64,000 nt of DNA from Acidobacteriota bacterium (GCA_029263415.1 JAJCXN010000056.1:1-64000), one strand, 5' to 3'. Positions 41,788-51,868 are shown, counted from the stretch's first letter. Numbers and translations are program-made. Notes: generated by a model from the sequence alone, not told the origin.

Positions 41788-42918
41788 TCACAGTTGAGCA
41801 ATGTGGGTGTCGAGACCCAGGGTCTTGCGCCCGATCATCTCGTAGGTGCGGGGCGCTACCATTCCGTGTGTAGCTGCAACCTGAACATCGCGGGCTAGGC
41901 GCTGCAGCGGGCACCGCTCATAGACCGACGTGCCACCAGCCAGTTGGAACATGCTGTCCACGACTGCGACCGCGTTGCGCATGCCAAACGTAGCGGCCAT
42001 TCTCAGTCGTCTGCGCTGTTCGAGGGTGACGGAATCTTGATCGGACCCAAGGCACGCCTGCTCTACCGCCTGATCAACAAACGCCCGCGCCGAGTACAAG
42101 CGTGCCTCAGCCTCCGCCACGGTGGCCAACACCATCGGGCGATTCGAAATCGCACGACTACTGCCGACATACTTCTTTTGCTCCGCGATCTCCTTGAACT
42201 CGTCAATCGCACGCCGAGCGATCCCGAGCCCCACCACCGTCACGCCGACCGCAAGCAAGCCAAACGTCGGGAACTGGTAGAGCGAGCTGGCCACGGTTGC
42301 ACTCCGATCTACGTTCAGCCGTACCCACCGCCCCTCAGGCACAAACGCCTTCACCACTCGATAGTCCGTGCTGCCGGTACCCTTGAGTCCGGTAACGTGC
42401 CAAGTGTCCAGTAGCTCCACTTGCTCACGCTCAAAGAACACAAACACCGGGGCGGCCTCACCCTCGACTCGGCAACCCGCGCCTATCCAGTCGCTGTGAA
42501 ATGTGCCGCTTCCCCACGACCAAGTTCCCTCGACTTCCAAGCCTCCGTCAACCGCGCGTGCAATACCCCGAGGTTCGGCAACACCGCAGGTGATGACCCG
42601 AGGGTTGTCGCCATAAATGGCCCTGGCGTGCTTTTCCGGAAGGAACGCTGATTGCACCGCCGTGGTGGCGGAGATCATCGCGCACCATCCGATCGCGGAA
42701 TCCCAGTAGCTCAGCTCTTCAATCAGCGCGAGGCCTTGTGCGACGGGAAGTTCGTGACCGATGTAGCGTCTAGGGATCCAGCAGCGCAGAACGTCGAGAT
42801 CGAGCAGTGCCTCGGTTACATCTTCGGGCAACTGTCGCAGCTGTTCGAACTCGGCACTTCGAGCCGCGAACGAAGGACCGATCTCCCTAAGCGCTGCGAT
42901 AGAGGGTTGAGTCGTCAT
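41788..42918 (-). CDS. Acyl-CoA dehydrogenase-fold flavoenzyme (HsaA/HpaB-like)
   Basis: A 376-residue protein from ATG 42918, preceded by AAGGAGCAGCAC. It has the acyl-CoA dehydrogenase fold (SYWDSAIGWCAMISATTAVQ, LEVEGTWSWGSGTFHSDWI, LKGTGSTDYRV). The C-terminal helical domain ends ATHGMVAPRTYEMIGRKTLG, as in group D flavin-dependent monooxygenases such as HsaA. It lacks an obvious acyl-CoA dehydrogenase catalytic Glu motif, so hydroxylation of an aromatic or steroid-like substrate with reduced flavin is more likely than acyl-CoA oxidation. The downstream crotonase and nitroreductase may process the product or supply reduced flavin (inference). Confidence 0.75.
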   Translation of the reverse strand: MTTQPSIAALREIGPSFAARSAEFEQLRQLPEDVTEALLDLDVLRCWIPRRYIGHELPVAQGLALIEELSYWDSAIGWCAMISATTAVQSAFLPEKHARAIYGDNPRVITCGVAEPRGIARAVDGGLEVEGTWSWGSGTFHSDWIGAGCRVEGEAAPVFVFFEREQVELLDTWHVTGLKGTGSTDYRVVKAFVPEGRWVRLNVDRSATVASSLYQFPTFGLLAVGVTVVGLGIARRAIDEFKEIAEQKKYVGSSRAISNRPMVLATVAEAEARLYSARAFVDQAVEQACLGSDQDSVTLEQRRRLRMAATFGMRNAVAVVDSMFQLAGGTSVYERCPLQRLARDVQVAATHGMVAPRTYEMIGRKTLGLDTHIAQL

Positions 42919-43179
42919 GTGCTGCTCCTTTGCCAATGCAATACCGTCTGAGCGCGCTGGCCCCCGCGTGCCGAAGGCAGCTGAGAACCTCGAGGCCTGT
43001 TGACCCAGTGCCCTTCAAAATCAGCCACCTCGAAATCCGGCTGGATCGCTCACAAGGGCCCAGGCGGCAACCCGCCTTACCGTACGCCGATCTTCTCCAC
43101 TCGGAAGGCAACTTCCGTCCGTTATCCGCGTCGGAAACGAATTGCCGTAGAAAGACTCGCCTCGGTCTCCTTCCTGCTG

Positions 43180-44055
43180 CTAGCCAGACTTCTTGCCAAA
43201 GATGGATTGCAAAGAGCCGGCCCCAGTGGGATCGGAGGCTTCCACTTCGGTGTAGCCGGCAGGGACTTCGAAGGTGGTCGCAGGCACGGCTTCCTTGCGC
43301 AAGGTGGTCACCTCCATCGAGCTGGTGCTCACCTGCTCCTTGCCCTTTTTGTTGATCAACCTCGACGTCGCCTCCAGTTTGAGCGCTAGTCCATCTACCC
43401 GGTTCATCTCAGCCTTGATCAGCTGATCAAAATCCTCGTCTCCGGTCGAGGGTGCGGCCTTCAACCAAACGAACATGCCCGGTGCTTCGATGTCATTGGT
43501 GACCCAAACATCCTGCTCTGACTTCACGCTCCACGATCGGCGCATGCCGACCACCTTGACTTGAATCCCATAGCCGGTGGCTGATCGCACGTGGCGAGTA
43601 CTCATTCCCAGTACTTCCGGGCCCGCTTCGTCTTGCAGCACCTCAGTTGAGAGATCAGTGAAGTCAACGTTTACGAGTCCATCCATGCCTTGGATCACCG
43701 AGCCAAATGAAGCGAACAGGGCCTCTAGGTCCCAACGCGAATAGGTCCTCTCCTTGGGATCAACAACCAAGATCTCAGTACCCCCATCCTTGGTAACCAT
43801 GAAGCTGCCCTTGGGAAAAATGGGACTCGTTGAGTCGAGAAACTCAACTTTCGCCGAAGAGCCGTCAACCCAGCCTCTGACCCGCCACTGAGTCTGTGCA
43901 TTCTTCTTCTTGGCATCGACCACCTTTTGGACGGCTTCGTAGTAGACGCCCTCAGCGATGATTGCAGCAGGAGCGAGAGCGGCCAGAACGAATCCGGCAA
44001 AGATGGCCTTGGTGGCAAAGGACTGAGTAGTGGCGCGCGAGAGAGAAGAAAACAA
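43180..44055 (-). CDS. Exported DUF4412-like protein
   Basis: A 291-residue exported protein starting at a TTG with AGGAG eight bases upstream. The signal peptide is KAIFAGFVLAALAPAAIIA. The mature part (VYYEAVQKVVDAKKKNAQTQ, WRVRGWVDGSSAKVEFLDST, FMVTKDGGTEILVVDPKERT) is the pattern of DUF4412/outer-membrane-lipoprotein-carrier-like proteins, which form a half-barrel that shields lipid or hydrophobic ligand. The C-terminus (VSTSSMEVTTLRKEAVPATT, FEVPAGYTEVE) matches such proteins. It stands alone, and its ligand is unknown. Confidence 0.7.
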   Translation of the reverse strand: MFSSLSRATTQSFATKAIFAGFVLAALAPAAIIAEGVYYEAVQKVVDAKKKNAQTQWRVRGWVDGSSAKVEFLDSTSPIFPKGSFMVTKDGGTEILVVDPKERTYSRWDLEALFASFGSVIQGMDGLVNVDFTDLSTEVLQDEAGPEVLGMSTRHVRSATGYGIQVKVVGMRRSWSVKSEQDVWVTNDIEAPGMFVWLKAAPSTGDEDFDQLIKAEMNRVDGLALKLEATSRLINKKGKEQVSTSSMEVTTLRKEAVPATTFEVPAGYTEVEASDPTGAGSLQSIFGKKSG

Positions 44056-44345
44056 AGGTGAGACTCCTATTTCCGTCGGGACGAAGCGGTGGAATATGAA
44101 CTTCGAGGTAAGGGGATGGCACGGGCTGGCAAATCGCAGATCTCATCAAAATCGGATTCAACGAGCATAAGCTGTCACCTGAACCCACCGACCAGTGAGC
44201 ACGAACAGTACACCGCGTGTATCTTGGTTTACGTGACAAATAGAGTGCCCTCTGCCCATCGATGCGATCGTACCCCACCGGGTCCAGGAGTCCTTCGTGT
44301 TCATCAGGCAAGTACGGGCCCCGGCGTCAACGAGGCAACCTCCGT

Positions 44346-45254
44346 ATGATTGAGTACCTCGAAAAACCTCAGAAAGGCCCCCTCGAAGACACGTTGGAGT
44401 GCCTGTGGATCGCGCACACGCCTAAGCCGCTTGAACCGCGCGAAACACAACGGATCGTTCCAGATGCGTGCCCCGAGCTCTTGATTCATCTCGGTGATCC
44501 ATTCGAGCGCTGGAGCGATGGCAGCTGGCACACCCAGCCGAGGGAATTCCTCGCGGGCACCCTTGCAGCCCCGTGGCTCCTTCGCCCGGGCTCTCAGGTC
44601 AGGACGATCAGCGCACGCTTCCGACCCGCTGCGATATCAAGGGTCTTTACCATCGACATGAAGACGGCGGTCGACCGCGAGGTGCCGCTGGTCAGCGTAG
44701 CGGGAGAGACCAGCGGGGCCGAACTAGTCGCTGCGCTCAACGCCTCGGAGACCACGGAACAATTGTTCGCTCAGTTCGAGTCGTGGTTGCTCGAGCAGCA
44801 GATCGCAAGATCCTTGCTCAGCGTGAATCCACTGAGCAGACGCGCGGTTGAGCGCGTCCTTGCCGTACACGGCTCGATCAGCATCGTCGAACTAGCGAGA
44901 GAGCTTGACTGTCATCCGCGCACTCTCGAGCGTGCGTTCAGCAAAGACCTCGGAATCTCGCCGAAGCGCTATGCTCGCATCGTTCGGCTCAACGCCGTCC
45001 TCGCCAGTCTCGACGAGATCGAACGAAACCAAAGCGTCGACCTGGCCATCACTATGGGATTCTTCGATCAAGCGCACATGCTCAGGGATGCAAGATTGCT
45101 AGCGGGCCGGAAGCTCTCCGCCTCAAGGAATGACGATGGAAGTCTCGGCAAGCATTTCACTGCACCGGAACGTCTTCGCCAGTTGTTGGCAAGTGCTTAC
45201 CACGACGACGGCGTGTCGCATTCTTCCAAGCTCTCAACTGACACGTGCACATAG
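44346..45254 (+). CDS. AraC-family regulator with DUF6597-type sensor domain
   Basis: About 302 residues from ATG 44346. The N-terminal ~125 residues (LECLWIAHTPKPLEPRETQR, IVPDACPELLIHLGDPFERW, RTISARFRPAAISRVFTI) form the DUF6597/cupin-like domain common in AraC regulators of soil bacteria. The C-terminal HTH is ISIVELARELDCHPRTLERA and VDLAITMGFFDQAHMLRDAR. It is followed 55 bp later on the same strand by a DUF6265 exported protein, the likely target or partner. Effector unknown. Confidence 0.82.
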   Translation: MIEYLEKPQKGPLEDTLECLWIAHTPKPLEPRETQRIVPDACPELLIHLGDPFERWSDGSWHTQPREFLAGTLAAPWLLRPGSQVRTISARFRPAAISRVFTIDMKTAVDREVPLVSVAGETSGAELVAALNASETTEQLFAQFESWLLEQQIARSLLSVNPLSRRAVERVLAVHGSISIVELARELDCHPRTLERAFSKDLGISPKRYARIVRLNAVLASLDEIERNQSVDLAITMGFFDQAHMLRDARLLAGRKLSASRNDDGSLGKHFTAPERLRQLLASAYHDDGVSHSSKLSTDTCT

Positions 45255-45309
45255 CCTTGACGGGTACGGTCAAGACCGACTGCTACACCCCTTCCAAGGA
45301 GCTTCTCTG

Positions 45310-45780
45310 ATGCGCAACCGTCCCATTCTGTTGACCGCCATTCTTCTGATCGTCCCCGCTGCAGCCCACTCGTCAGAGCCGGTCGAGGCCAACGCTCTCT
45401 CCTTTCTTAAAGGAATCTGGATCGGAGAGGAGAACGGTGTTCGCAGCGAAGAACACTGGACATCGAGCGACGGCAACGCCCTGCTTGGCATGCACAAAGA
45501 CGTCCACAACGGGACCATGGTCTCATTCGAGTACCTCCGCATCGGCTCCAGTGCCGACGGAGTCCTGACCTACTTCGCGAGCCCGGGAGGCAAAACCCCT
45601 ACTCCTTTTCCAATCAGATCCTCAGCTGAGCATCGTGCAGTCTTCGAGAATCTCGACCACGACTTTCCTCAGCGCATCATCTATTGGCTCGATGACCAAG
45701 GACGCCTGGGTGCGCGCATCGAAGGGGCCATCGATGGTGAGCCTCGCGCGATGGAATGGAGGTGGACAAAGCAACACTGA
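45310..45780 (+). CDS. Exported DUF6265-family protein
   Basis: A 156-residue protein from ATG 45310, with AAGGAG eight bases upstream. The signal peptide is RNRPILLTAILLIVPAAAHS. The mature part has the family's features: LSFLKGIWIGEENGVRSEEH with a Trp near the start, then FEYLRIGSSADGVLTYFASP, GGKTPTPFPI and FENLDHDFPQRIIYWLDDQG. DUF6265 proteins are small lipocalin-like secreted domains without a known function. Placement behind an AraC gene suggests co-expression. Confidence 0.8.
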   Translation: MRNRPILLTAILLIVPAAAHSSEPVEANALSFLKGIWIGEENGVRSEEHWTSSDGNALLGMHKDVHNGTMVSFEYLRIGSSADGVLTYFASPGGKTPTPFPIRSSAEHRAVFENLDHDFPQRIIYWLDDQGRLGARIEGAIDGEPRAMEWRWTKQH

Positions 45781-45801
45781 AGCCTTATGGCTGCCTACCT
45801 C

Positions 45802-48639
45802 CTAGCGACCAACCAACTGACGTCGAGCGAGCGCAACCTCGACCCGCTCGTGCAGAGGCAGAGCTTCGAACCGCGCCAGCTGCTTCCTGAGGTCAGCAGC
45901 AGAGCCTGGCGCCAGCCCGTAAGCAGCGCGCGCGCGAAGAAAGGAGAGTTCTATGACGATCGGATGCTCGGCCGGCATGCTTCCTGTCGCATCAAAGAGT
46001 GCCGTTTCCGCGACTTCGAGAGCGCGTGGGAAACGGCCGTGGGCAAGCAAGAGTTTGATCAACATGGCCCGAGCTCGGCTGGGATAAGGGTCATCGCCGC
46101 CGACACGAATCCGGTCGAGGGCTGAGACTCGCTTCTCGGTAGTGTCAATCGATGCCGAAAGGTCCAAAGGACCGCCCGCGCGCCCGTTCATGTAGGCAAT
46201 CTGGATCTCAATGTAGGACTGATTGCGCTCGTCCACGGGAAGATTCGATCGCAAGCCTTCGAACAGTTCTGTCGCCTCCCGGTAGCCCCCAGCGAGCCCG
46301 GTCAGCATCGCCAAGTTGCGAGCCGAGTTCACTGTCGCCCGCGAGCCCTCTCCGTACAGAGATCTCAAGAGACCGACCGACCGGCGAAACGCCTCGAGCG
46401 CCTCGTCGATCTCACCCATCCGCGCGAGGTGTTCACCGACGGTATTGAAACTGCGCGCAACAGCGGCCGAGTCACGACCGAACACGCGCTCCTGACGTTC
46501 GATCAAATCGCGCAATACCGGAAGACTTTCGGTGCGCGGCAGGAGCGTCGAAAACACATGGAGCGCGTCGAGCGTTTCAGGGTGATCTCCTCCGAGTGAT
46601 CGTTGCAGAATTGGTAGCGCTCGTTCGATGTCTGTGCGCGCGGCGGCGACCATGCCCGCCCACTTCCGAGCTTCGGCGCGCTGATCGAGGGCGCGAGCCA
46701 CCTCTATGGAGTCGTCTCCGAACGCTCCTTCTAGAACCAAAAGAGCACCATCAAGTAGAGGCAGAGACTCGGTGGGCTCGAGTGCGGCCACGAAGTCGAC
46801 CTCGACCAGGGCGGTCAGCGGGTCCCTAACACCATAATGTCTCCGATGGTTCTCGACAGACGCGCGAAGAAGTTCGGCGCCTCTAACTCCATCCACCGCG
46901 ATCGTGGCTCTTGCCACCGCATGATCGAGTTGCAGCTGTTCTGAAGGCTCGGCACCTGCGATTCGCCTCGCCGAAGCAGCTCGTTCTAGGAAAGCAACGG
47001 CGCGCTCGCCTTCGTTGCGACCGGCGTGGATTCTCCCCAAAATTCCAAACAACTGCGTTTGCAGCTCAGGATCCTCCTGCAGCGAATCAACAGCCGCTTC
47101 AACCCGCGCTAGAAACTCAGAAACCGGGATCTCATCTCCTACCGCGCCGGCTCTCGGATCTGCGGTCCCAAAGAGTCCAACTAAGGCGCTCACAACCCGC
47201 TCAGATCGTTCGGTCTGTGCTGTCGCTGTCGCTAGTGCCCGTTGGGCGCGGCCAGTCTGCACGGCCAGAAAACCGCTCAGAACTGACAGTGAAACTAGAA
47301 CGGCGGCTGCAACTACGACGGCCAGGCGATTGCGCCGCAACAACACCCGCAGTCGGTAGTTCCAAGTGTCGGGCTGCGCGAGCACCGCCTCTCCTCTTTG
47401 GAAGCGAGCAATGTCCTCGCCGAACTGACCGGCGGACGCGTATCGCCGCGAGACATCGATGTGCAGCGCCATCGCGCCGATGCGCTCAAGATCCCCTTCG
47501 AGCAGACGGCGCAATCGATCGCGAGTGGTGTCGCGATGAGATACTGCGCTCGCGGTCGCTGCAGTGGTCCACTCCTGCGTCAGAATTTCTGCTAGCCGCC
47601 GAGGAGTTCCGGTTCGAACCAGGCGCTCATAATCCGCGGCAGAACCCGAGCGTTCAAAGGGCGGCGAGCCCGTCATCAGCAGATAGTAGAGGACACCCAG
47701 AGAATAGACATCGGTAGCAGTGGTCAACGGCTCGCCGGCGTACTGTTCGGGGGCCGCAAACAGCGGCGTCATTGGCCGAGCGCTGGTTCGCGTTTCCAGG
47801 GCTGAAATGTCCAAGCGCGCCGGCTCGATCAACTTGGCGATACCGAAGTCGAGCAGTTTCACTTCTGGCTTGCCCGCTTCGCGCTCCACCACCATGATGT
47901 TCCCGGGCTTGAGGTCGCGATGAATGACCAAGCGTGTGTGCGCGAACTGGACCACATCGCACACCGTGCGAAAAAGTTCCAAACGCTCATCGACACCCAA
48001 ACGGTGATGGTCGCAATAGTCGGTGATCGGTTGGCCGTCGACGTATTCCATGACCAAGAACGGTCGACCATCGTCCATGCTGCCAGCATCAAGCAACTGA
48101 GCGATCCCCGAATGCTGCAGCTGAGCAAGCACTCGGCGTTCGAGATCGAAGCGGCGCAGAAGGTCGGCCGAAGCCTTCCGATCGGCCACGCCCATCAGTT
48201 TGATGGCCACCTTTCGATGAAACTGAGCATCATCGCGCTCAGCAAGATAGACCTCGCCCATGCCACCGCGCCCGAGCAGTTTCGTGACTCGGTACGGTCC
48301 GATCCGTCGACCAGCCAAGGGCGTTAGGAGTTCGGAAGTCTGCAGAGCCGGCGCTTGAAGCGGTTGGCCGGGCGCAGGAGCCTCAGGTAGCAGCCGTTCG
48401 ATCGCCAAGCCAGGCTCATCTTGCGAAGCAAGCATGGTCCTAACCTCTTCTTGCAAAGCCAGATCATCGGTGGATGAAGCCAGAAAGGCGGCGCGCTCCC
48501 CCGGTCTTTGTTCAAGCGCCCGAAAGAACAGCTGTTCAATCTGGTCCCAACTCGGCTCGCCCGGTGCTCCCGTCACGGATCTGGCACGGTGCCGGTCAAG
48601 GCGCCTGGCCCGCTTGTCCCGCGTCAAGGTCGGCGCCAT
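45802..48639 (-). CDS. Membrane-bound Ser/Thr protein kinase with periplasmic TPR region
   Basis: A 945-residue protein. Residues ~30-80 (WDQIEQLFFRALEQRPGERA) are the short N-terminal domain typical of acidobacterial/planctomycete kinases. Residues ~115-390 are a Hanks-type kinase with GRGGMGEVYLAE, catalytic Lys147 (VAIKLMG), HRDLKPGNIMV (Asp242), DFGIAK and APEQY, all intact. A transmembrane helix follows (LAVVVAAAVLVSLSVLSGFL), then ~450 residues of TPR-like repeats outside the membrane (GGYREATELFEGLRSNLP, RMGEIDEALEAFRRSVGLL). Its start overlaps the ECF sigma gene by 44 bp. Signal sensing by the TPR region and control of the sigma factor's regulon are inferred from this standard pairing. 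Confidence 0.9.
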   Translation of the reverse strand: MAPTLTRDKRARRLDRHRARSVTGAPGEPSWDQIEQLFFRALEQRPGERAAFLASSTDDLALQEEVRTMLASQDEPGLAIERLLPEAPAPGQPLQAPALQTSELLTPLAGRRIGPYRVTKLLGRGGMGEVYLAERDDAQFHRKVAIKLMGVADRKASADLLRRFDLERRVLAQLQHSGIAQLLDAGSMDDGRPFLVMEYVDGQPITDYCDHHRLGVDERLELFRTVCDVVQFAHTRLVIHRDLKPGNIMVVEREAGKPEVKLLDFGIAKLIEPARLDISALETRTSARPMTPLFAAPEQYAGEPLTTATDVYSLGVLYYLLMTGSPPFERSGSAADYERLVRTGTPRRLAEILTQEWTTAATASAVSHRDTTRDRLRRLLEGDLERIGAMALHIDVSRRYASAGQFGEDIARFQRGEAVLAQPDTWNYRLRVLLRRNRLAVVVAAAVLVSLSVLSGFLAVQTGRAQRALATATAQTERSERVVSALVGLFGTADPRAGAVGDEIPVSEFLARVEAAVDSLQEDPELQTQLFGILGRIHAGRNEGERAVAFLERAASARRIAGAEPSEQLQLDHAVARATIAVDGVRGAELLRASVENHRRHYGVRDPLTALVEVDFVAALEPTESLPLLDGALLVLEGAFGDDSIEVARALDQRAEARKWAGMVAAARTDIERALPILQRSLGGDHPETLDALHVFSTLLPRTESLPVLRDLIERQERVFGRDSAAVARSFNTVGEHLARMGEIDEALEAFRRSVGLLRSLYGEGSRATVNSARNLAMLTGLAGGYREATELFEGLRSNLPVDERNQSYIEIQIAYMNGRAGGPLDLSASIDTTEKRVSALDRIRVGGDDPYPSRARAMLIKLLLAHGRFPRALEVAETALFDATGSMPAEHPIVIELSFLRARAAYGLAPGSAADLRKQLARFEALPLHERVEVALARRQLVGR

Positions 48640-49204
48640 CTAGCGCGGCAAAGCCAGAGACCTCTTTGCGCAACCACGCTCGAGCGGCAATCCAGTCTCG
48701 ATGAACAGTCCGCACGGTCACTCCGAGGTGCGCCGAGATTTCCTGTACCGAGAGTCCGCCAAAGAAACGCAACTGAACGACGTTCGCGGCTCGCTCACTC
48801 ATTGTCTCAAGCCGTTCCAACGCCTCATGCAGACCGAGCACCTCTTGTGATTCTTGGTCGCTCAAGAAGGCCGTCTCTTCATCCAATGGCAAGGCCTCCC
48901 GACCGGCTCCGCGCTTCTCTCGCGATCGCGCGCGGGCATAGTCCACCAACACTCTCCGCATGGTCACCGCAGCGATCGCCAAGAACTCTGTTCGATCCCG
49001 CGCCTCGAGTCTGCGTTGCTTGAGCATGCGCAGATATGTCTCGTGAACCAGCGCAGTGGAGGTCAACGTGTGGTGCTGGCGCTCCTGTGCTCGACGACTG
49101 ATGGCTAGCTGCTTTAGCTCGTCATAGAGCAACGGCAGCAGCTCGTCTAACGCTTGCTGGTCACCGCCGTCGAGTCGGCGGAGCCATTCGGTGACTTCGG
49201 GCAT
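48596..49204 (-). CDS. ECF-subfamily RNA polymerase sigma factor (kinase-linked type)
   Basis: A 202-residue sigma factor. Sigma2 region is LPLLYDELKQLAISRRAQER and STALVHETYLRML with ATMRR-like VTMRRVLVDYARARSREKRG. Sigma4 HTH is LRFFGGLSVQEISAHLGVTVRTV and HRDWIAARAWLRKEV. This matches the ECF type that is encoded next to Ser/Thr kinases instead of an anti-sigma factor. The kinase gene begins inside its 3' end, so the pair is co-translated. The sigma factor is probably activated by phosphorylation or recruitment by that kinase (family knowledge, not seen here). Confidence 0.9.
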   Translation of the reverse strand: MPEVTEWLRRLDGGDQQALDELLPLLYDELKQLAISRRAQERQHHTLTSTALVHETYLRMLKQRRLEARDRTEFLAIAAVTMRRVLVDYARARSREKRGAGREALPLDEETAFLSDQESQEVLGLHEALERLETMSERAANVVQLRFFGGLSVQEISAHLGVTVRTVHRDWIAARAWLRKEVSGFAALDGADLDAGQAGQAP

Positions 49205-49415
49205 CTTGGATACTGGCGCGGTTGGCGATATCGATTAAAGATCAGAAGGGGACGAATCGACTGTATCGTCTCATATACAACCTCGCGGAAAGTGCGATTC
49301 ATTGAATCGTCTGAGCGAGCTGTCGGCCCATGGCCGCCGACCTCGTACTTCAGCTAGGGTCGTCGACTTGAACAGCGAGCGCAACGGGATTCTGGGGGTA
49401 AGCGGGCTTCAAGCA

Positions 49416-50654
49416 ATGAACACACTGCGCACAACACCGGTTGAGTTCGCCCCACTCTCACAAGAGTTCGCAAGAGATCCGTATCCGATCTACGCCGCGC
49501 TTCGCGGCCAACCGCAGCTCCAATACTTCGCCGCATACGACATGTGGTTGGTCCCTTGGCACAAGGACGTGTCGACGATCTTGAGCAATCCAGACATGGT
49601 GCGCTCTCTCGACCATCAGATTCCGGCAGAGGAGATTGCAGCGCGGCAGGTCAAAGACAACTGGCACGACATGCCATACCACTCTCGCTTCGTCCAGTTC
49701 AGCATGCTCGACAGTGATGGTGCGACCCACGATCGACTGCGCTCTTTGATCGCAACTTACTTTGGGCCGAGTGCGATCCACCGCATCGAAGCATCGGTCC
49801 GCGCCTTCGTCGATCAGCAACTTGGCGAACTTGCTGATGCCAATCGCATCGAGTTCGTTGAAGACTTCGCCGCTCACATCCCAGGGCGCGCAATCGGTGC
49901 CTTGATGGGCGTTCCAGCCGAAGATTGCGCGCTCCTGCGGGCGTGGTCGGAACGAATCGTTCAGTTCTTCGACATCGATCGATCCGACGAAAAGAAGGAA
50001 CTTGCCGAGCGCACAACGCGTGACTTCTACCTGTACCTCAAACAGCTCGAATCTGAACGGCGCAGGCAGCCTGCAGACGACCTCCTGTCGCGATTGGTCG
50101 GGCTTCAAGATCGGGGACTATTGACTGAAGACGAGTTCATCTCCACTTGCATGCTAATCGTGATGGCAGGACACGGATCGACTCTGGACGTGCTGGCTAG
50201 CGGCCTTCACACCCTTCTGCGCTTTCCAGGCGAGATGAACCGTCTCAGGGCAGACCCTGGCCTCATGGGCACTGCGGTCCAAGAAATGTTCCGGTTCGAA
50301 TCACCACTCCCCTTCTTTCATCGCTACGCCCGTCAGGACGCCAGCGTCCATGGTCAAGAATTTCGCTGTGGCACCCGCTTCGGTCTCTTGTATGGTTCAG
50401 CCAATCGCGACCCAACGATCTTCGCCGAACCCGACACCTTCGATGTCGCTAGGCGCCCGAACCGACACAAGGCGTTCGGCGGCGGTGCCCACTTCTGCCT
50501 CGGTAACCACCTTGCCCGCTTGAACATGGATATTGTCTTTACCAGCCTGCTCCAACGTTTCGAGACGATCGATCTTGTGAGTGACCCCGAATACAAGCGT
50601 GGCCTGTCGGTGCGTGGACCGAAGACACTCGAGATCTCGTGTTCGATCGGCTGA
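49416..50654 (+). CDS. Cytochrome P450
   Basis: A 412-residue soluble bacterial P450. It has the K-helix ExxR (EMFRFESPLPFF), the heme-binding loop HKAFGGGAHFCLGNHLARL with the thiolate Cys, and the I-helix IVMAGHGSTLDVLASGL. The I-helix acid-alcohol pair, normally E/D-T, reads Gly-Ser, so normal proton delivery for O2 activation may be altered. ATG 49416 is chosen because homology starts right after it; an in-frame start at 49302 is less likely. The 3' end overlaps the nucleoside-transporter gene by 16 bp. The substrate is unknown, and no redoxin gene is adjacent. Confidence 0.87.
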   Translation: MNTLRTTPVEFAPLSQEFARDPYPIYAALRGQPQLQYFAAYDMWLVPWHKDVSTILSNPDMVRSLDHQIPAEEIAARQVKDNWHDMPYHSRFVQFSMLDSDGATHDRLRSLIATYFGPSAIHRIEASVRAFVDQQLGELADANRIEFVEDFAAHIPGRAIGALMGVPAEDCALLRAWSERIVQFFDIDRSDEKKELAERTTRDFYLYLKQLESERRRQPADDLLSRLVGLQDRGLLTEDEFISTCMLIVMAGHGSTLDVLASGLHTLLRFPGEMNRLRADPGLMGTAVQEMFRFESPLPFFHRYARQDASVHGQEFRCGTRFGLLYGSANRDPTIFAEPDTFDVARRPNRHKAFGGGAHFCLGNHLARLNMDIVFTSLLQRFETIDLVSDPEYKRGLSVRGPKTLEISCSIG

Positions 50655-51868
50655 TCGTTGTCGCTGGCATCGGCGTGCTTTTGGGTGTTGCCATCCTCGC
50701 ATCAACCAATCGACGTGCGATCAAGGTCTCGCTGGTTGCGCGCGCGTTGCTTCTGCAAGCAGCTATCGGTGCCTTCGTGTTGTTTGTACCGCTGGGCAAG
50801 GCGGTCACTGAACTGATCAGCGATGGCATCCTGGCGATCATCGGCTATTCCTCAGCTGGCATCGAGATGGTCTTCGGAGGCCTCGCCGCGACCAATCTAG
50901 GTTTCAGTTTCGTAGTGCAGGTGCTACCAGTGATCATCTTCTTCTCGGCGCTGATGGCCGTGCTCTACCATCTACGCGTGATGCAGGTCTTGGTGCTCGT
51001 CGTTGGCGGCGCGCTGCAGCGACTGATCGGGATCTCGCGGGTAGAATCGTTGAATGCCGCAGCCAATGTGTTCGTCGGTTTGACAGAGGCTCCACTTGCC
51101 GTGAAGCCGTTCTTAAAGGGCCTCACCGACGCACAGTTCGTGTGCATCATGGTGTCGGGTGTAGCCTCGGTGGCGGGCACAGTACTCGCCGCATACTCCT
51201 TGATGGGTGTCAGACTGGACTATCTCCTGGCTGCCAGCTTCATGGCGGCCCCTGGAGGCATTGCCATGGCTAAACTACTGATGCCGGACGAGGTCACGAC
51301 CCAAGTTGCTGCATTGGAGATCGAGCCCGACCCGACCGAACACCACCCCAACGTCATCCTGGCAGCCGCCGCAGGTGCCGCCGATGGACTGAGGCTCGCC
51401 GTCAACATCGGCGCAATGCTGATCGCCTTCGTCGGTCTCATCGCTCTCTTGAACGGCTTGACTGGCGGCGCTGGCGCGTTGCTGGGCGTTGAAGGTCTCA
51501 CCATCCAGGGCATCCTCGGCACTTTGTTCTCCCCGCTGATGTTTCTGCTTGGGGTTCCCTGGCAAGAGGCAGCGACCGCCGGAGGACTGTTCGGCGAGAA
51601 GTTGGTTCTCAACGAGTTCGTCGCCTTCCTCCATCTTTCAGACTTCTTGGCTCAGATGAGCCCGCGCACCGAAGCGGTTGTTACGTTCTCTTTGTGCGGC
51701 TTCGCCAATCTGTCGGCGATCGCAGTTCTGCTCGGAGGGCTCGGAGTCTTGGTACCCGCCAAGCGTGGCCTGATCGGCCGTTACGGCCTCAAGGTGGTCC
51801 TTGCAGGCTCACTTTCAAATTTGATGAGCGCTGCCTTCGTCAGCCTCATGCTTGGGGGCATAGCGTGA
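50639..51868 (+). CDS. CNT/NupC-family nucleoside transporter
   Basis: A 409-residue integral membrane protein starting at a GTG inside the P450 gene. It follows the concentrative nucleoside transporter pattern: FVVQVLPVIIFFSALMAVLY, SLNAAANVFVGLTEAPLAVK (the conserved 'aaNvF.G.tEap' motif with ligand-contacting residues), FVCIMVSGVASVAGTVLAAY, ASFMAAPGGIAMAKLLMP, and a C-terminal LCGFANLSAIAVLLGGLG. It imports nucleosides with H+ or Na+. The overlap with the P450 gene (16 bp) and methyltransferase (GTGA) implies a single operon. Confidence 0.9.
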   Translation: MFDRLIVVAGIGVLLGVAILASTNRRAIKVSLVARALLLQAAIGAFVLFVPLGKAVTELISDGILAIIGYSSAGIEMVFGGLAATNLGFSFVVQVLPVIIFFSALMAVLYHLRVMQVLVLVVGGALQRLIGISRVESLNAAANVFVGLTEAPLAVKPFLKGLTDAQFVCIMVSGVASVAGTVLAAYSLMGVRLDYLLAASFMAAPGGIAMAKLLMPDEVTTQVAALEIEPDPTEHHPNVILAAAAGAADGLRLAVNIGAMLIAFVGLIALLNGLTGGAGALLGVEGLTIQGILGTLFSPLMFLLGVPWQEAATAGGLFGEKLVLNEFVAFLHLSDFLAQMSPRTEAVVTFSLCGFANLSAIAVLLGGLGVLVPAKRGLIGRYGLKVVLAGSLSNLMSAAFVSLMLGGIA